In this document: in pieces, positions 1 to 9,455 of the stretch | Layout: each line of letters opens with the position of its first letter | Position numbering within the stretch: position 1 is the stretch's first letter | Source of the DNA: Edaphobacter lichenicola | GTDB lineage: Bacteria > Acidobacteriota > Terriglobia > Terriglobales > Acidobacteriaceae | Direction of reading: 5' to 3' | DNA length: 64,000 nt | Assembly: GCF_025264645.1 (NCBI RefSeq) | Contig: NZ_CP073696.1 | Coordinates: 248,001-312,000 of the forward strand | Notes under the pieces: generated by a model | The model's database searches: none | Told to the model about the DNA's origin: nothing | Seen by the model: only the letters and a program-made list of their open reading frames with translations | Position numbers and translations under genes: made by a program

Positions 1-533
1 GGGATGGTGTGTGATTTGCGGATCCCAGTGAGCGTAAGACCGCCGAGAGGCTGGGTGCCGATGTTCTCCTGCTTAAAGTAGGGATTGTTGATCGGAGCGA
101 GGGAAGGAACGGCATTGGCAGGAGCTTTGGGAGGCTCAGCGAGGATGGTCTCGCGAGCCAGACGCTCATAGGGGTTATAGAAGATGTTGAGGCGGCTCGA
201 TGGGTCGTAGATGTGCGCGGAGAGGAGTTCGGGCTCGCCTTTGTAGGTGGTGGGGACGAGCTGGCGGCGCTCGTTGTAGATACGCCCGGAGGAGGACCGG
301 CTGATATGCGCGGTGGTGGTGTGGGTGTTGGTGGTGCCGTCGGGGAGGATCTCGTGGGAGAGGATCTCGACGGTGGCGCTAAAGGGAGCGTTAGGGACAG
401 GAGTGACGAAGATGCCGGGGACGATGGTTTGCACGCCGCGGTTGTCGCGGGGCATCTGCTGTTGGTTTTGCGCGTGGGCGAAGGTAGCGAGAAGACAACC
501 GAGGACAGGTGCACAGGAACGGAAGCAGCTCAT
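1..533 (-). CDS. Secreted protein of unknown function, 3' end cut by the window edge
   Basis: The frame is open from an ATG at 533 to the window edge, about 177 residues. The N-terminus (MSCFRSCAPVLGCLL, then AHAQ) looks like a cleavable Sec signal peptide. The mature part is rich in Thr, Asn and Pro, including a HTTTAHIS stretch, and shows no motif I recognise. It starts 60 bases after the stop of the phosphatase upstream on the same strand, so co-transcription is possible. The start is supported by GGAGG a few bases ahead (GGAGGTCTTTC before ATG). The carboxyl end is missing, so no family can be assigned. That it is a real secreted protein is an inference from the signal peptide and regular codon use. 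Confidence 0.6.
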   Translation of the reverse strand, partial: MSCFRSCAPVLGCLLATFAHAQNQQQMPRDNRGVQTIVPGIFVTPVPNAPFSATVEILSHEILPDGTTNTHTTTAHISRSSSGRIYNERRQLVPTTYKGEPELLSAHIYDPSSRLNIFYNPYERLARETILAEPPKAPANAVPSLAPINNPYFKQENIGTQPLGGLTLTGIRKSHTI

Positions 534-593
534 GAAAGACCTCCCGATGTGCCAGAGAATATCACGACGCCTGCGAACGAAGCGTCTACGGTT

Positions 594-1871
594 TCATCGG
601 CTGCGGATGAGGACTGCGGTTGCATCGTCGATCTGGCCGGAGCCGTCGCCGAAGCGACGTACGTCTTCGATCAATCCTCCCACGCAGGCTCCGGGGTCGC
701 CGAAGTGTTCGAGCAGGCGTGTGGGGCCATACTCTTCCTGCGTTCGGTTCATGGCCTCAGTTATGCCGTCTGTGTAGAAGAGCAGCCGCGTGCCTGGCTT
801 GAGAGCAACGGTGTGGTCGGGATACGAAGAAGCTCCCAGACCCAGCGGTAGGCCGGTGTCGACCTCGAGGAACGAGGACTCCCCGTTGATGAGGAGCGGA
901 CGCAGATGTCCCGCACTTGCAAAGGTGATCTCTCGTGCGCGGGCATCGAGCACGGCGTAGATCATCGTCACAAATTTTCCCATCGGCAGATCTTCCGATA
1001 TTGTGCGGTTCAAATGCAACAGCGTTTGCCCGGGAGAGGGATAGAGTCTAGCCAGCGAGCGCAGGATGGCGCGCGTGGCCGACATCAGCAGGGCCGCTGG
1101 CATACCTTTGCCTGAGACATCGGCGAGTACGATGCCGTATCGATCGTCGCCGAGATCCATGAAGTCGTACCAGTCGCCTGCGACCGAGCCCGCCGGGTGC
1201 CACGCGGTCTCGAAGGCGAATCCAGGTATGAGCGGAACTGGTTTCAGGAAGAGTGACTGCTGCACGGCTCGAGCTTCCTGCGCTTCATCCTGCATCTGCT
1301 CGCGCTTCAGGCGCTCGTTCTGAAACATTCGAGCGTTCTCAATTGCTACCGAAATGTGCCCGGCTAACGCTCGCATAAGCTGTAGCTGATCGCCGGAGAA
1401 GGCATTGAGTTCTTTGTGCGAGACGCTGAGGACGCCGATGATCTCGCGGTTCACCTTAAGTGGAAGGCTAACTTCAGAGCGCGTGCCGATCTCGCACGGC
1501 AAGTAGTACGGATCGAGGTCCACATCGGGTGCGTAGCGCATGCGACCGGTAGCAGCTACGTGGCCTATCAAGCCCTCGCGGCCAATCTGAAGGCGAGAGC
1601 CTGGTTTTTTTATCGAGCAACCGCGTACGCCGTGGAGAACCATGTCGCCGGCCTCTGGATCGCGCAACCATACGGAAACTTCAACGCAACCGATGGAGTC
1701 TGCGATGTCGTTGACGACACGCTGGAGGAGTGAGTCGAGATCCAGTGTGGATGTGATCAGCTGCGCTGCCCGCTGCATCTTCATGAGCGTCTGAACGAAG
1801 TCGCAGGAGGAGTGAATGCGTGATGGAAATACGCGGCGTGTGCCGAGACTACGCGTGGAGGTGGTTGCCAT
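594..1871 (-). CDS. GAF domain / PP2C-type (RsbU/SpoIIE-like) serine phosphatase
   Basis: A 425-residue protein with a GAF sensor domain at about 40-185, a short charged helical linker (to about 210) and a PP2C-family SpoIIE-type phosphatase domain to the end. The metal-binding motifs of the family are visible: GDWYDF, LADVSGKGMPAALLM, FYTDGITEAM and a terminal DDATAVLIR. Such proteins dephosphorylate anti-sigma-factor antagonists in partner-switching cascades; no partner kinase or STAS protein is adjacent, so the target is unknown. The open frame extends upstream to 2051, but the ATG at 1871 has a clean AAGGAGG ahead and begins MATTSTR, so I use it. There is no signal peptide, so it is probably cytosolic. 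Confidence 0.88.
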   Translation of the reverse strand: MATTSTRSLGTRRVFPSRIHSSCDFVQTLMKMQRAAQLITSTLDLDSLLQRVVNDIADSIGCVEVSVWLRDPEAGDMVLHGVRGCSIKKPGSRLQIGREGLIGHVAATGRMRYAPDVDLDPYYLPCEIGTRSEVSLPLKVNREIIGVLSVSHKELNAFSGDQLQLMRALAGHISVAIENARMFQNERLKREQMQDEAQEARAVQQSLFLKPVPLIPGFAFETAWHPAGSVAGDWYDFMDLGDDRYGIVLADVSGKGMPAALLMSATRAILRSLARLYPSPGQTLLHLNRTISEDLPMGKFVTMIYAVLDARAREITFASAGHLRPLLINGESSFLEVDTGLPLGLGASSYPDHTVALKPGTRLLFYTDGITEAMNRTQEEYGPTRLLEHFGDPGACVGGLIEDVRRFGDGSGQIDDATAVLIRSR

Positions 1872-1978
1872 CTGGCCCTCCTTGGAAAGGAAGCTGGCAG
1901 GCTTGAATCTACTTGGCGATTGGATGTTTTTGTTGGTCCGGTGATGCAATCTTTCGCTGGGGACGCGATCAACTGCTC

Positions 1979-2020
1979 GCAGTGGGCCGCTCACCGCTGA
2001 GACGGCGAACGGCCCACTGC
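1979..2020 (-). terminator. Stem-loop downstream of the beta-glucosidase gene
   Basis: Perfect 11-base arms (1979-1989 and 2010-2020) around a 20-base loop that can itself pair. It lies between the GH1 stop and the phosphatase start. There is no T-tract on the minus strand, so termination is inferred from position and stem strength only. Confidence 0.45.
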
Positions 2021-2056
2021 CAAGCTCTTTATCGAGAAGGGGTTGGCGCAACGACC

Positions 2057-3517
<1,461 letters not shown>

Positions 3518-3539
3518 GGAGTAGTTCCTCTTTCAAACG

Positions 3540-4598
3540 TCAGGGAAGTTTAGCTGCTTCGGCTAAAGGGTTCCAGTGGTCTGAACCAGAGAGGAAGTTA
3601 GCAGGGAGGTACTGTGTTGTTTCAACGGACGATAGCTGATGCGACCACGGAACGCGGGCGGAGGGATTTGCTCCTGCGCCAGTGCTACTAAATTCTGCGT
3701 AGTAGGCGGTCTTCTCGTTGGCGGCATTGTTCCAGTTGTTCCATCCTGCTGGGTCGAGGTCGGCAGGGAGCGCGGTGTTGATGTAGATGACGCGGGAGTA
3801 TGGGCGCCACGGACGGCCGAGGCCGGTCGTGCCTTTGGCCGAGGCGATGGACTTCGCGCCGGGAAGGCTCGCGTTCGCGCTGTCAGGAGCGGCAGTGTGA
3901 TCGATGCTGCTCGTAACCTTGCTGTTGACGATGACATACCCGGTGGTCTGATCGGGTGCGGTGCGTGATTGCGCGGTCAGGTAGCCAGGGCCGTTGGCGT
4001 GCAGTTCGACGTTCTGGAATACAGCGGTAGCATTGCCGAAGATGAAGTCGACTCCACCTTCGATGTAAGAGTCGACGTAGAACTGGCGTCCGTAGTCGGC
4101 GAAGAGAGTGTCCTGGTGGCCGAGGAAGCGACAGTGTCTGAAGATGCTGCGGTCTGCGCGGTCAGCCACGGCGACGGCCTGCCCGGTGTTGCCTGCGGTA
4201 TTTTCGAAGGTCACGTTGTCCGCTTCGAATCCAGTGCCGTTGATCTCCACGGTCTCTGTGAAGAATGTGCCTCCGGCCTGCTTCGCATTCAGCGAGTTGC
4301 TGATCACCACATCTTCAGGAGACTTGCCCATGCCGATGAATGTGATGTTGGTATGGTTCTGCGTGACGATGACGCGCTCGTGATAGGTGCCGGGAGCGAT
4401 CTCGATGAAGACGCGGCCTGGAGTGCCATCCGCATTGGGCGTGGCGAAGGGATGGTGATCCATCGCCATCTGGATAGTGGGATATTCCGTGGTGCTCTCA
4501 ATGCCTGTCTTAACGTCTGGCGAGACGCGAACGTGGACATCGGCGGCGTGGGCGACTGCCGTGAGAAGAATGGTGGTGAACAGCGGACGTACTTGCAT
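3540..4598 (-). CDS. Pectin methylesterase (carbohydrate esterase family 8)
   Basis: A 352-residue secreted pectinesterase that removes methyl esters from homogalacturonan. A signal peptide (MQVRPLFTTILLTAVAHAAD) precedes a right-handed beta-helix. The family signatures are present: GQAV (about 139-142), GHQDTLF with the catalytic Asp (about 160-166), YIEGGVDFIFGNA with the second catalytic Asp (about 184) and a later LGRPW with the catalytic Arg. It sits between a peptidase-like hydrolase and the GH1 enzyme on the same strand, with short gaps (54 and 22 bases). No strong ribosome binding site is seen ahead of the ATG at 4598. The family assignment is secure; whether the three genes share a transcript is inference. 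Confidence 0.93.
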   Translation of the reverse strand: MQVRPLFTTILLTAVAHAADVHVRVSPDVKTGIESTTEYPTIQMAMDHHPFATPNADGTPGRVFIEIAPGTYHERVIVTQNHTNITFIGMGKSPEDVVISNSLNAKQAGGTFFTETVEINGTGFEADNVTFENTAGNTGQAVAVADRADRSIFRHCRFLGHQDTLFADYGRQFYVDSYIEGGVDFIFGNATAVFQNVELHANGPGYLTAQSRTAPDQTTGYVIVNSKVTSSIDHTAAPDSANASLPGAKSIASAKGTTGLGRPWRPYSRVIYINTALPADLDPAGWNNWNNAANEKTAYYAEFSSTGAGANPSARVPWSHQLSSVETTQYLPANFLSGSDHWNPLAEAAKLP

Positions 4599-4652
4599 GA
4601 CAACAAGTGTAGTGCGAGTACGCCCGCCGGATCTCTCGTCGGCGAATCGAGC

Positions 4653-5663
4653 TTAGACCGAGTGCAGGAATTTGGTGAGGTGTTCGAAGTAGAAGGCCTG
4701 ATCGTCCCACATGCACATGTGACTGCCGTTCTGACAGATGACCGAGCTGGCATTGGGCATCAGGGTCGCCATCTTCTTCATATCTTCTGGGTCCATCTCG
4801 TCGTAGCGTGCGCCGATGGTGAGGGCCTTCACCTTGATCTCGTGCAGGCGATCCCATCGCTCCCAGTCCTTGAGGTTGCCGGTGACGAGAAACTCGCTCT
4901 TCCCCTGCATCTGCACGTAGATCTGCTGGTTGAGGTGACGGAAGGCGCGATCGACTGGCTCCGGCCACGGATGGGTGCGGCAGATCATCTTTGGATAGAG
5001 GTCTTCCATCATGATCTTTTCGTATACGGGCGAGTCATAGTCCTGCTTGGCTTCGAGGGCGTTCAACTGAGCAAGAGTGTCCGGCGGGAGTTGGAGCTTC
5101 AGAGCCGCAGTGCGCTTGAGATAAGACTGAATGCCGGCGGTCATATTGGAGATGACCAGTCCGCGCAGATGCTGCTGGTAGTTGAGAGCGTACTCCATGG
5201 CGAGAACGCCGCCCCAGGAGTGACCGTAGAGGACGAAGTTTTCAAGACCGAGGCCGCGGCGGACCTCCTCGACCTCCTGCAGGTAGCGTGGCAGGGTCCA
5301 GAGGGAGGTGTCTTCAGGATGATCGGAGTTATTGCATCCGAGCTGATCGTAGTAGTACATCTCGATGCCCGCCTGCGGAAGAAATGACTCCATGGCCTCG
5401 AGGTATTCATGGCTTGCTCCCGGGCCACCGTGCAGCAGGAGGACCTTTATCGGGCCGCTACCCATGCGCTTGGTCCAGACCTTGTACTTTCCATCCGCGA
5501 CAGGGACCATGCGGATGCCTGCGGTGCGAATGCCGGGCGGATTGAGTCCATCGGGCTGTTGCGTGGTGATTTCGGACTGAGACATACGAGAGGCGTGGGC
5601 GACTGGCGTAGCAGCGACGGCGAGGGAGGCTGCGCCAGTCGCGAGAAAGTTACGGCGATTCAT
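4653..5663 (-). CDS. Proline iminopeptidase-like alpha/beta hydrolase, exported
   Basis: A 336-residue alpha/beta hydrolase of the prolyl aminopeptidase (S33) group. The oxyanion motif HGGPGASHEYL (78-88), nucleophile elbow GHSWGG (Ser149), an Asp in the RYDEMDPED region and a His in NGSHM complete the triad. The N-terminus (NRRNFLATGAASLAVAAT) is a twin-arginine-like signal, so it probably acts outside the cytoplasm. The open frame continues to 5735, but the ATG at 5663 has AAGGAG seven bases ahead. It is the first gene of a minus-strand run with the pectinesterase and GH1 enzyme, which hints at use of plant-derived peptides or esters. Related epoxide or ester hydrolases share this fold, so the substrate is not certain. 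Confidence 0.85.
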   Translation of the reverse strand: MNRRNFLATGAASLAVAATPVAHASRMSQSEITTQQPDGLNPPGIRTAGIRMVPVADGKYKVWTKRMGSGPIKVLLLHGGPGASHEYLEAMESFLPQAGIEMYYYDQLGCNNSDHPEDTSLWTLPRYLQEVEEVRRGLGLENFVLYGHSWGGVLAMEYALNYQQHLRGLVISNMTAGIQSYLKRTAALKLQLPPDTLAQLNALEAKQDYDSPVYEKIMMEDLYPKMICRTHPWPEPVDRAFRHLNQQIYVQMQGKSEFLVTGNLKDWERWDRLHEIKVKALTIGARYDEMDPEDMKKMATLMPNASSVICQNGSHMCMWDDQAFYFEHLTKFLHSV

Positions 5664-5791
5664 CGTTTCTCCTTGAGGAGCAGGGCGAGGCAAACTCCAT
5701 CTCCATATTAAGTTGCGGAGTGAATCCAACACCATCGTGCGGTGCCGACCGTCGATAGCAGATGACGTCGCGAGGTGGTAAACTGATTCCT

Positions 5792-5890
5792 GTGCCGGGT
5801 CCTACGCGACGTAATCCCGCCAACCCCGCCAGGTCCGGAAGGAAGCAACGGTAACGGGTCATTACGGGCGCAGTAGGTCGCCCGGTGCAC
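5792..5890 (+). ncRNA. ffs: Signal recognition particle RNA, small bacterial type (4.5S-like)
   Basis: The apical domain is unmistakable: CCGCCAGGTCCGGAAGGAAGC followed by AACGGTAACGGG, the conserved SRP54 (Ffh)-binding loop with its GGAA tetraloop and asymmetric internal loop. The ends pair: GTGCCGGGTCCTACGCG near 5792-5808 with CGCAGTAGGTCGCCCGGTGCAC ending at 5890. The length of about 99 nt fits the short SRP RNA lacking an Alu domain. With Ffh it targets ribosomes to the membrane. It lies between the divergent hydrolase gene and fabH. Exact ends are set by the outer helix. Confidence 0.93.
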
Positions 5891-6050
5891 TATTTTCCTA
5901 TCCGCCCAAGACCGCAATACTCCGCGCAATGGCGCAGTAGGTCGCCCGGTGTACTATCTCCCTCCGTCGTAAGTACGACGTCCCGCCCAACGGCGCGTTA
6001 GGTCACCGCTGCCATCTTTCCTGCTCATTCCCGCCGAACATCGCGCCAAC
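5867..6050 (+). repeat. Three imperfect tandem copies of the SRP RNA 3' strand, then upstream region of fabH
   Basis: The segment starting GGCGCAGTAGGTCGCCCGGT at 5867 (the 3' strand of the SRP RNA) recurs almost identically at 5931 and in degenerate form at 5991 (GGCGCGTTAGGTCACCGC). The units are about 64, 60 and 60 bases, each with a CCGCCC(A) stretch before the next. The second unit holds a perfect 7-base-arm hairpin (5965-5980). From about 6050 to 6228 I see no gene; a TATACA at 6205 with no clear -35 box is the only promoter-like element before fabH. Confidence 0.75.
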
Positions 6051-6228
6051 GCATTAAATCATCTTATGGAGTACATCTTCACTGCGAAGATGCCTTTGCT
6101 GACGCGGAGCTTCAATGGGTGCGTGACATGCGTGCGCATCTCAGAGAGAATGGTCTCCGACAGTGAACAATGGTTCATTTGGAATAGTTTTTATTTTAAA
6201 TCGCTATACAAACGGATGAGGTGAGAGT

Positions 6229-7245
6229 TTGAGTTTGACGTTGAAACCGCAGATGCGGGTGCGCGCGAAGATCAGTTCGGTCGGGGCTTACGTTCCGCCG
6301 CGGTTGTTGACCAATGCAGACCTCGAAAAGATGGTTGCGACCAACGATCAGTGGATCACGGAGCGTACGGGCATTCGCGAGCGGCATATTGTAGACGCCG
6401 GCGTTGCGACCAGCGATCTTGCAGTTGAGGCGGCGAAGCGCTGTCTCGCGACTCGCGGCATCGACGCAAGTGAGATCGAGGTGATCATCGTAGCTACGGT
6501 GACTCCGGATATGTTTTTTCCTGCGACGGCTTGCCTGGTGCAGGACAAGTTGGGTATCAAGGGCGCGTGGGGCTTCGATCTTTCGGCAGCCTGTTCCGGC
6601 TTCCCGTACGCGCTGCAGGTCGGTGCGAAGCTGGTTGAGAGCGGGATGCATAAGAAAGTGCTGGTGATCGGAGCTGATGTGATGAGCTCGATCATCGACT
6701 ACACCGACAGGGCAACGTGCGTGATCTTCGGCGACGGCGCGGGTGCTGTTCTGCTCGAGCCTTGTGAAGAAGGTGAGATCGGCCTCGTCGACTATTGGCA
6801 CGAGATCGATGGATCGGGTGCTTCGGCTCTCAATATGCCTGGCGGCGGGAGTTTGCATCCACCCACAGCCGAGACCGTTGCGGCAAAGATGCACTACGTC
6901 CATCAGGATGGGCAGGCGGTGTACAAGTTCGCGGTGCGCAAGATGGCCGAGGCTGCGGAGGTTGTGCTCTCGCGCAACGGCGTCGAGGGCAAAGACCTGG
7001 GCTGCTTCATTCCGCACCAGGCGAATAAGCGAATCATCCTGTCGACGGCAGAGCGATTGGGAATGCCCGAGGAGTCGGTCATCATCAACATCGACCGATT
7101 TGGCAATACGACGGCCGCAACGATTCCAATGGCCATGCAGACGGCGCTGGAGGAAGGCCGCTTGAAAAAGGGTGACCTGGTGCTGCTGGCCAGCGTGGGC
7201 GCAGGGTTTACCGTGGGAGCGACTCTATTGCGCTGGGAGTTTTAA
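6229..7245 (+). CDS. fabH: Beta-ketoacyl-ACP synthase III
   Basis: A 338-residue FabH, which starts fatty acid synthesis by condensing acetyl-CoA with malonyl-ACP. The catalytic triad is visible: Cys122 in SAACSGF, His in IPHQANKRI and Asn in FGNTTAAT. The whole thiolase fold is present at the normal length. The start shown is TTG at 6229, preceded by GAGGTGA; an ATG at 6253 ([15 protein letters not shown]) would also give a complete enzyme and is closer to the usual FabH N-terminus. No other fab genes are adjacent. A strong stem-loop follows at 7268. Cytosolic. Confidence 0.96.
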   Translation: MSLTLKPQMRVRAKISSVGAYVPPRLLTNADLEKMVATNDQWITERTGIRERHIVDAGVATSDLAVEAAKRCLATRGIDASEIEVIIVATVTPDMFFPATACLVQDKLGIKGAWGFDLSAACSGFPYALQVGAKLVESGMHKKVLVIGADVMSSIIDYTDRATCVIFGDGAGAVLLEPCEEGEIGLVDYWHEIDGSGASALNMPGGGSLHPPTAETVAAKMHYVHQDGQAVYKFAVRKMAEAAEVVLSRNGVEGKDLGCFIPHQANKRIILSTAERLGMPEESVIINIDRFGNTTAATIPMAMQTALEEGRLKKGDLVLLASVGAGFTVGATLLRWEF

Positions 7246-7267
7246 GCAGGCTGTCGCAGACAAGTCC

Positions 7268-7301
7268 GAAGCGGGTGAAGAGGCTGCTCTTCACCCGCTT
7301 C
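7268..7301 (+). terminator. Stem-loop terminator after fabH
   Basis: Perfect 15-base arms (7268-7282 and 7287-7301) with a GCTG loop, directly after the fabH stop and ahead of the padR promoter region. It lacks a long T-run (TTCATCTAAG follows) but the stem is very stable. Confidence 0.7.
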
Positions 7302-7348
7302 TTCATCTAAGTTTGAAGATTCAGGCAAAAAAAGAGATTTTTCTTGCC

Positions 7349-7371
7349 ATATATATCTTTTAGATATATAT
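7349..7371 (+). promoter_or_regulatory. Perfect AT-rich inverted repeat, likely PadR autoregulatory operator
   Basis: ATATATATCT at 7349-7358 and its exact complement AGATATATAT at 7362-7371 flank a TTT spacer. The site ends nine bases before the padR ATG and could overlap its -10 region. PadR regulators commonly bind palindromes in their own promoters, so autoregulation is the natural inference. No clear Shine-Dalgarno lies between this site and the ATG. Confidence 0.7.
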
Positions 7372-7380
7372 CTACCAGCA

Positions 7381-7953
7381 ATGAAGATCGAAGGCGGGGC
7401 CACACCGAACGCTTTACTGGGACTTCTCAGCCTGAGGCCGATGTCCGGATACGACATTCGGCAACTGATTCAACGTTCGATAGGCCACTTCTGGAGCGAG
7501 AGCTATGGCCAGATCTATCCAGGATTGAAGCGGCTCGCAGCCGCGGGCCTGATCGAGAAAAAGACGGAGCGCAACAAGGGAAAGCCGGACCGGCACTTAT
7601 ATTCGCTCACCGCGCAGGGGCGTGAACAGTTGCGTGGGTGGTTGAAGCTGCCCATCGCGGAGGAGGTCGCAAGAAACGAGTTGCTGTTGAAGCTCTTCTT
7701 CGGCAGCCACGTCTCGCCGGATATAAATCGAGCGCACGTACTTGCATCAATGGAGTTTCACCAGCGCGCGTTGAAGGTGTACGCGGCGACCGTAAAGCAG
7801 TTGCAGCGGGACGAGGCAGATGACCCGCAACTGCCCTACTGGTTGATGACGCTGAACTACGGACGGCACTATAGCGGCGCTGTTCTGAGATGGTGCAAGG
7901 AGACTTTGGCAGAGCTGGACAAGATAGAGAGCAGGGAAAAAAGGAGGAAGTGA
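7381..7953 (+). CDS. PadR family transcriptional regulator
   Basis: A 190-residue PadR repressor. Residues about 9-90 form the winged helix (LLGLLSLRPMSGYDIRQLI ... YPGLKRLAAAGLIEK ... YSLTAQGREQL) and the remainder is the helical Vir_act_alpha_C dimerisation domain. PadR proteins sense phenolics, drugs or stress ligands and repress adjacent membrane-protein genes. Here the partner is the DUF2306 membrane protein, whose ATG overlaps this stop (TGATG), so the two are translationally coupled. A perfect palindrome sits just before the start. The ATG at 7381 gives the canonical N-terminus. The ligand is unknown. Confidence 0.92.
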   Translation: MKIEGGATPNALLGLLSLRPMSGYDIRQLIQRSIGHFWSESYGQIYPGLKRLAAAGLIEKKTERNKGKPDRHLYSLTAQGREQLRGWLKLPIAEEVARNELLLKLFFGSHVSPDINRAHVLASMEFHQRALKVYAATVKQLQRDEADDPQLPYWLMTLNYGRHYSGAVLRWCKETLAELDKIESREKRRK

Positions 7954-8639
7954 TGCATGCACTCGATCCGTTGTGGGTAAAGATATTTCTTGCAATTCAT
8001 ATCGCGGCTGGTGGTGGGTCGTTTGTGCTGGCACCCATTGCCCTTGCAACTGCAAAGGGCGGTAAGCAGCATAAACGGTGGGGAAAGGTCTACCTGTGGT
8101 CGATGGGGATCGTTGCTGGGACGGCAATCCCAATGGCCTTCTTCTTTCCAGTGCGCTTCCTGGCCCTGGTGGCGGTGTTCAGCTTCTACTTTGCGTTCTC
8201 CGGGTTTCGCGTGCTGCGTTTGAAGGAGCTGGCGCGAGGCGGAAGCGCAGAACCGATCGACTGGATCGCCGGCGTTATCACCTTCTCGACAAGCGCGTTG
8301 CTGGCATGGCTGTCGTGGTTCCGTCCTGCCTCCATCGAGGTACTTCCTATCGTGGGAGTGGTCTTCGGTTTTATCGGAATGAGAGGTTCAGCAACGCAGA
8401 TGCTCTCGTTCGTACGCAAGCCGAAGGAGAAGATGTTCTGGTGGTACACCCACCTCGGAAACTTCATCGGCAGCTACATTGCCGCGTGGTCGGCCTTCAG
8501 CGTGGTGACCCTGTCAAGGGTCATTGGCAATCATTGGTACGTCTGGCTTTGGCCGGTAATGATTGGAGTTCCAGCGATCATCATAACCACGGCGTACTAT
8601 CAGCGAAAGTTCGCACCGCACAGCAAAGCCGTGGCGTAG
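7953..8639 (+). CDS. DUF2306-like integral membrane protein, coupled to PadR
   Basis: A 228-residue membrane protein with about seven hydrophobic segments. The opening (HALDPLWVKIFLAIHIAAGG), the KGGKQHKRWGKVYLW loop and later conserved His residues resemble the DUF2306 family, whose members may carry metal or haem; its biochemistry is unknown. The start at 7953 overlaps the padR stop and has AAGGAGG at 7941. A longer reading frame from 7890 overlaps padR and is unlikely. As the only gene coupled to the PadR regulator it is the probable regulated target, perhaps a stress or efflux-related membrane function; that is inference. Confidence 0.8.
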   Translation: MHALDPLWVKIFLAIHIAAGGGSFVLAPIALATAKGGKQHKRWGKVYLWSMGIVAGTAIPMAFFFPVRFLALVAVFSFYFAFSGFRVLRLKELARGGSAEPIDWIAGVITFSTSALLAWLSWFRPASIEVLPIVGVVFGFIGMRGSATQMLSFVRKPKEKMFWWYTHLGNFIGSYIAAWSAFSVVTLSRVIGNHWYVWLWPVMIGVPAIIITTAYYQRKFAPHSKAVA

Positions 8640-8681
8640 TTCAAGCTACTGAGTCCAGCAAGCGCCCGCCCCTCAGGAGCT

Positions 8682-9377
8682 TCAGGAGTGGGCGGCAACG
8701 GTTCGCGAGGTCTTGTAGAGCTGCCAGAAGGCAAATGCGCAGCTCCCCAGGATCAGGGTCCATATCACGATCAGTACTGGGGTTGCGTACTTCGCTGAGA
8801 GAGCGTTCCACATGCGGAGGATGTGTCGGCCGTAGTGAATGCCGAGCCACGCGGCGATGGTGTGACGCAGGCATCGACTGATGATGAAGGTGGTGAGGAA
8901 CTTCTTCCGCGACATCTTAAGTGCGCCTGCCGCGAGGACAAAGGGGCTGAGCGGCATGGGCGGCGGCAGAATCGCCGGAAGCGCGACAGAAAGAATGGCG
9001 TGATTCTCCATCCACTCGCAGACGCGCTTGAAGATTCGTGCCGGAATTCGCTTCTCGATGAAGGCCATGCCGCCCGACTGACCCACCTGATAGCTGAACC
9101 ATCCACCGAGCCCGGAACCTATCGTCGCGAGCAGGATAAGCAGAAACCAACTCTGGTGTTGCGCGGCGAGCACGATGATCATGATGTCCGTGATGCCGGG
9201 CAGCGGCAGTGGAACGAACGAGCTGTCGACGATCGAGACGAGAAAGACACCGAAGAGTCCGAAGCTGAAAAGGAGATGCAGCAGCGGATTGCGCGCTCCG
9301 CGATGAGCCGGCGCGGCTGTTTGTGCAGCTGCAGCGAGATTTTTGGCCATGGTGCTGGCAGCTACGCGCAAGCTCAT
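8682..9377 (-). CDS. VTT/DedA-like (YqaA-type) membrane protein
   Basis: A 231-residue inner membrane protein with the VTT (SNARE-associated Golgi) fold. It has a re-entrant PLPLPGITDIMI region, a glycine-rich GSGLGGWFSYQVGQSGG segment after the second membrane span, and a PPPMPLSPFVLAAG motif. Members of the DedA/VTT superfamily are lipid scramblases or undecaprenyl-phosphate carriers. An internal ATG at 9350 (MAKNLAAAAQ) is an equally plausible start, since neither has a good ribosome binding site. It is convergent with the DUF2306 gene (42-base gap) and close to mqnA on the same strand. Confidence 0.85.
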   Translation of the reverse strand: MSLRVAASTMAKNLAAAAQTAAPAHRGARNPLLHLLFSFGLFGVFLVSIVDSSFVPLPLPGITDIMIIVLAAQHQSWFLLILLATIGSGLGGWFSYQVGQSGGMAFIEKRIPARIFKRVCEWMENHAILSVALPAILPPPMPLSPFVLAAGALKMSRKKFLTTFIISRCLRHTIAAWLGIHYGRHILRMWNALSAKYATPVLIVIWTLILGSCAFAFWQLYKTSRTVAAHS

Positions 9378-9455
9378 AGGTATTAAGACGCGACTTGTTG
9401 GTGAGAAGTCGCGGAAATTGTTCAGATTGGTGGAACGGCGAGTATAGCAGAGGCG

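Noticed and set aside
3969..5387. A 472-codon open frame on the plus strand
   Set aside because: It runs antisense to the pectinesterase and the proline iminopeptidase-like gene, which have clear family motifs; it is an effect of high GC.
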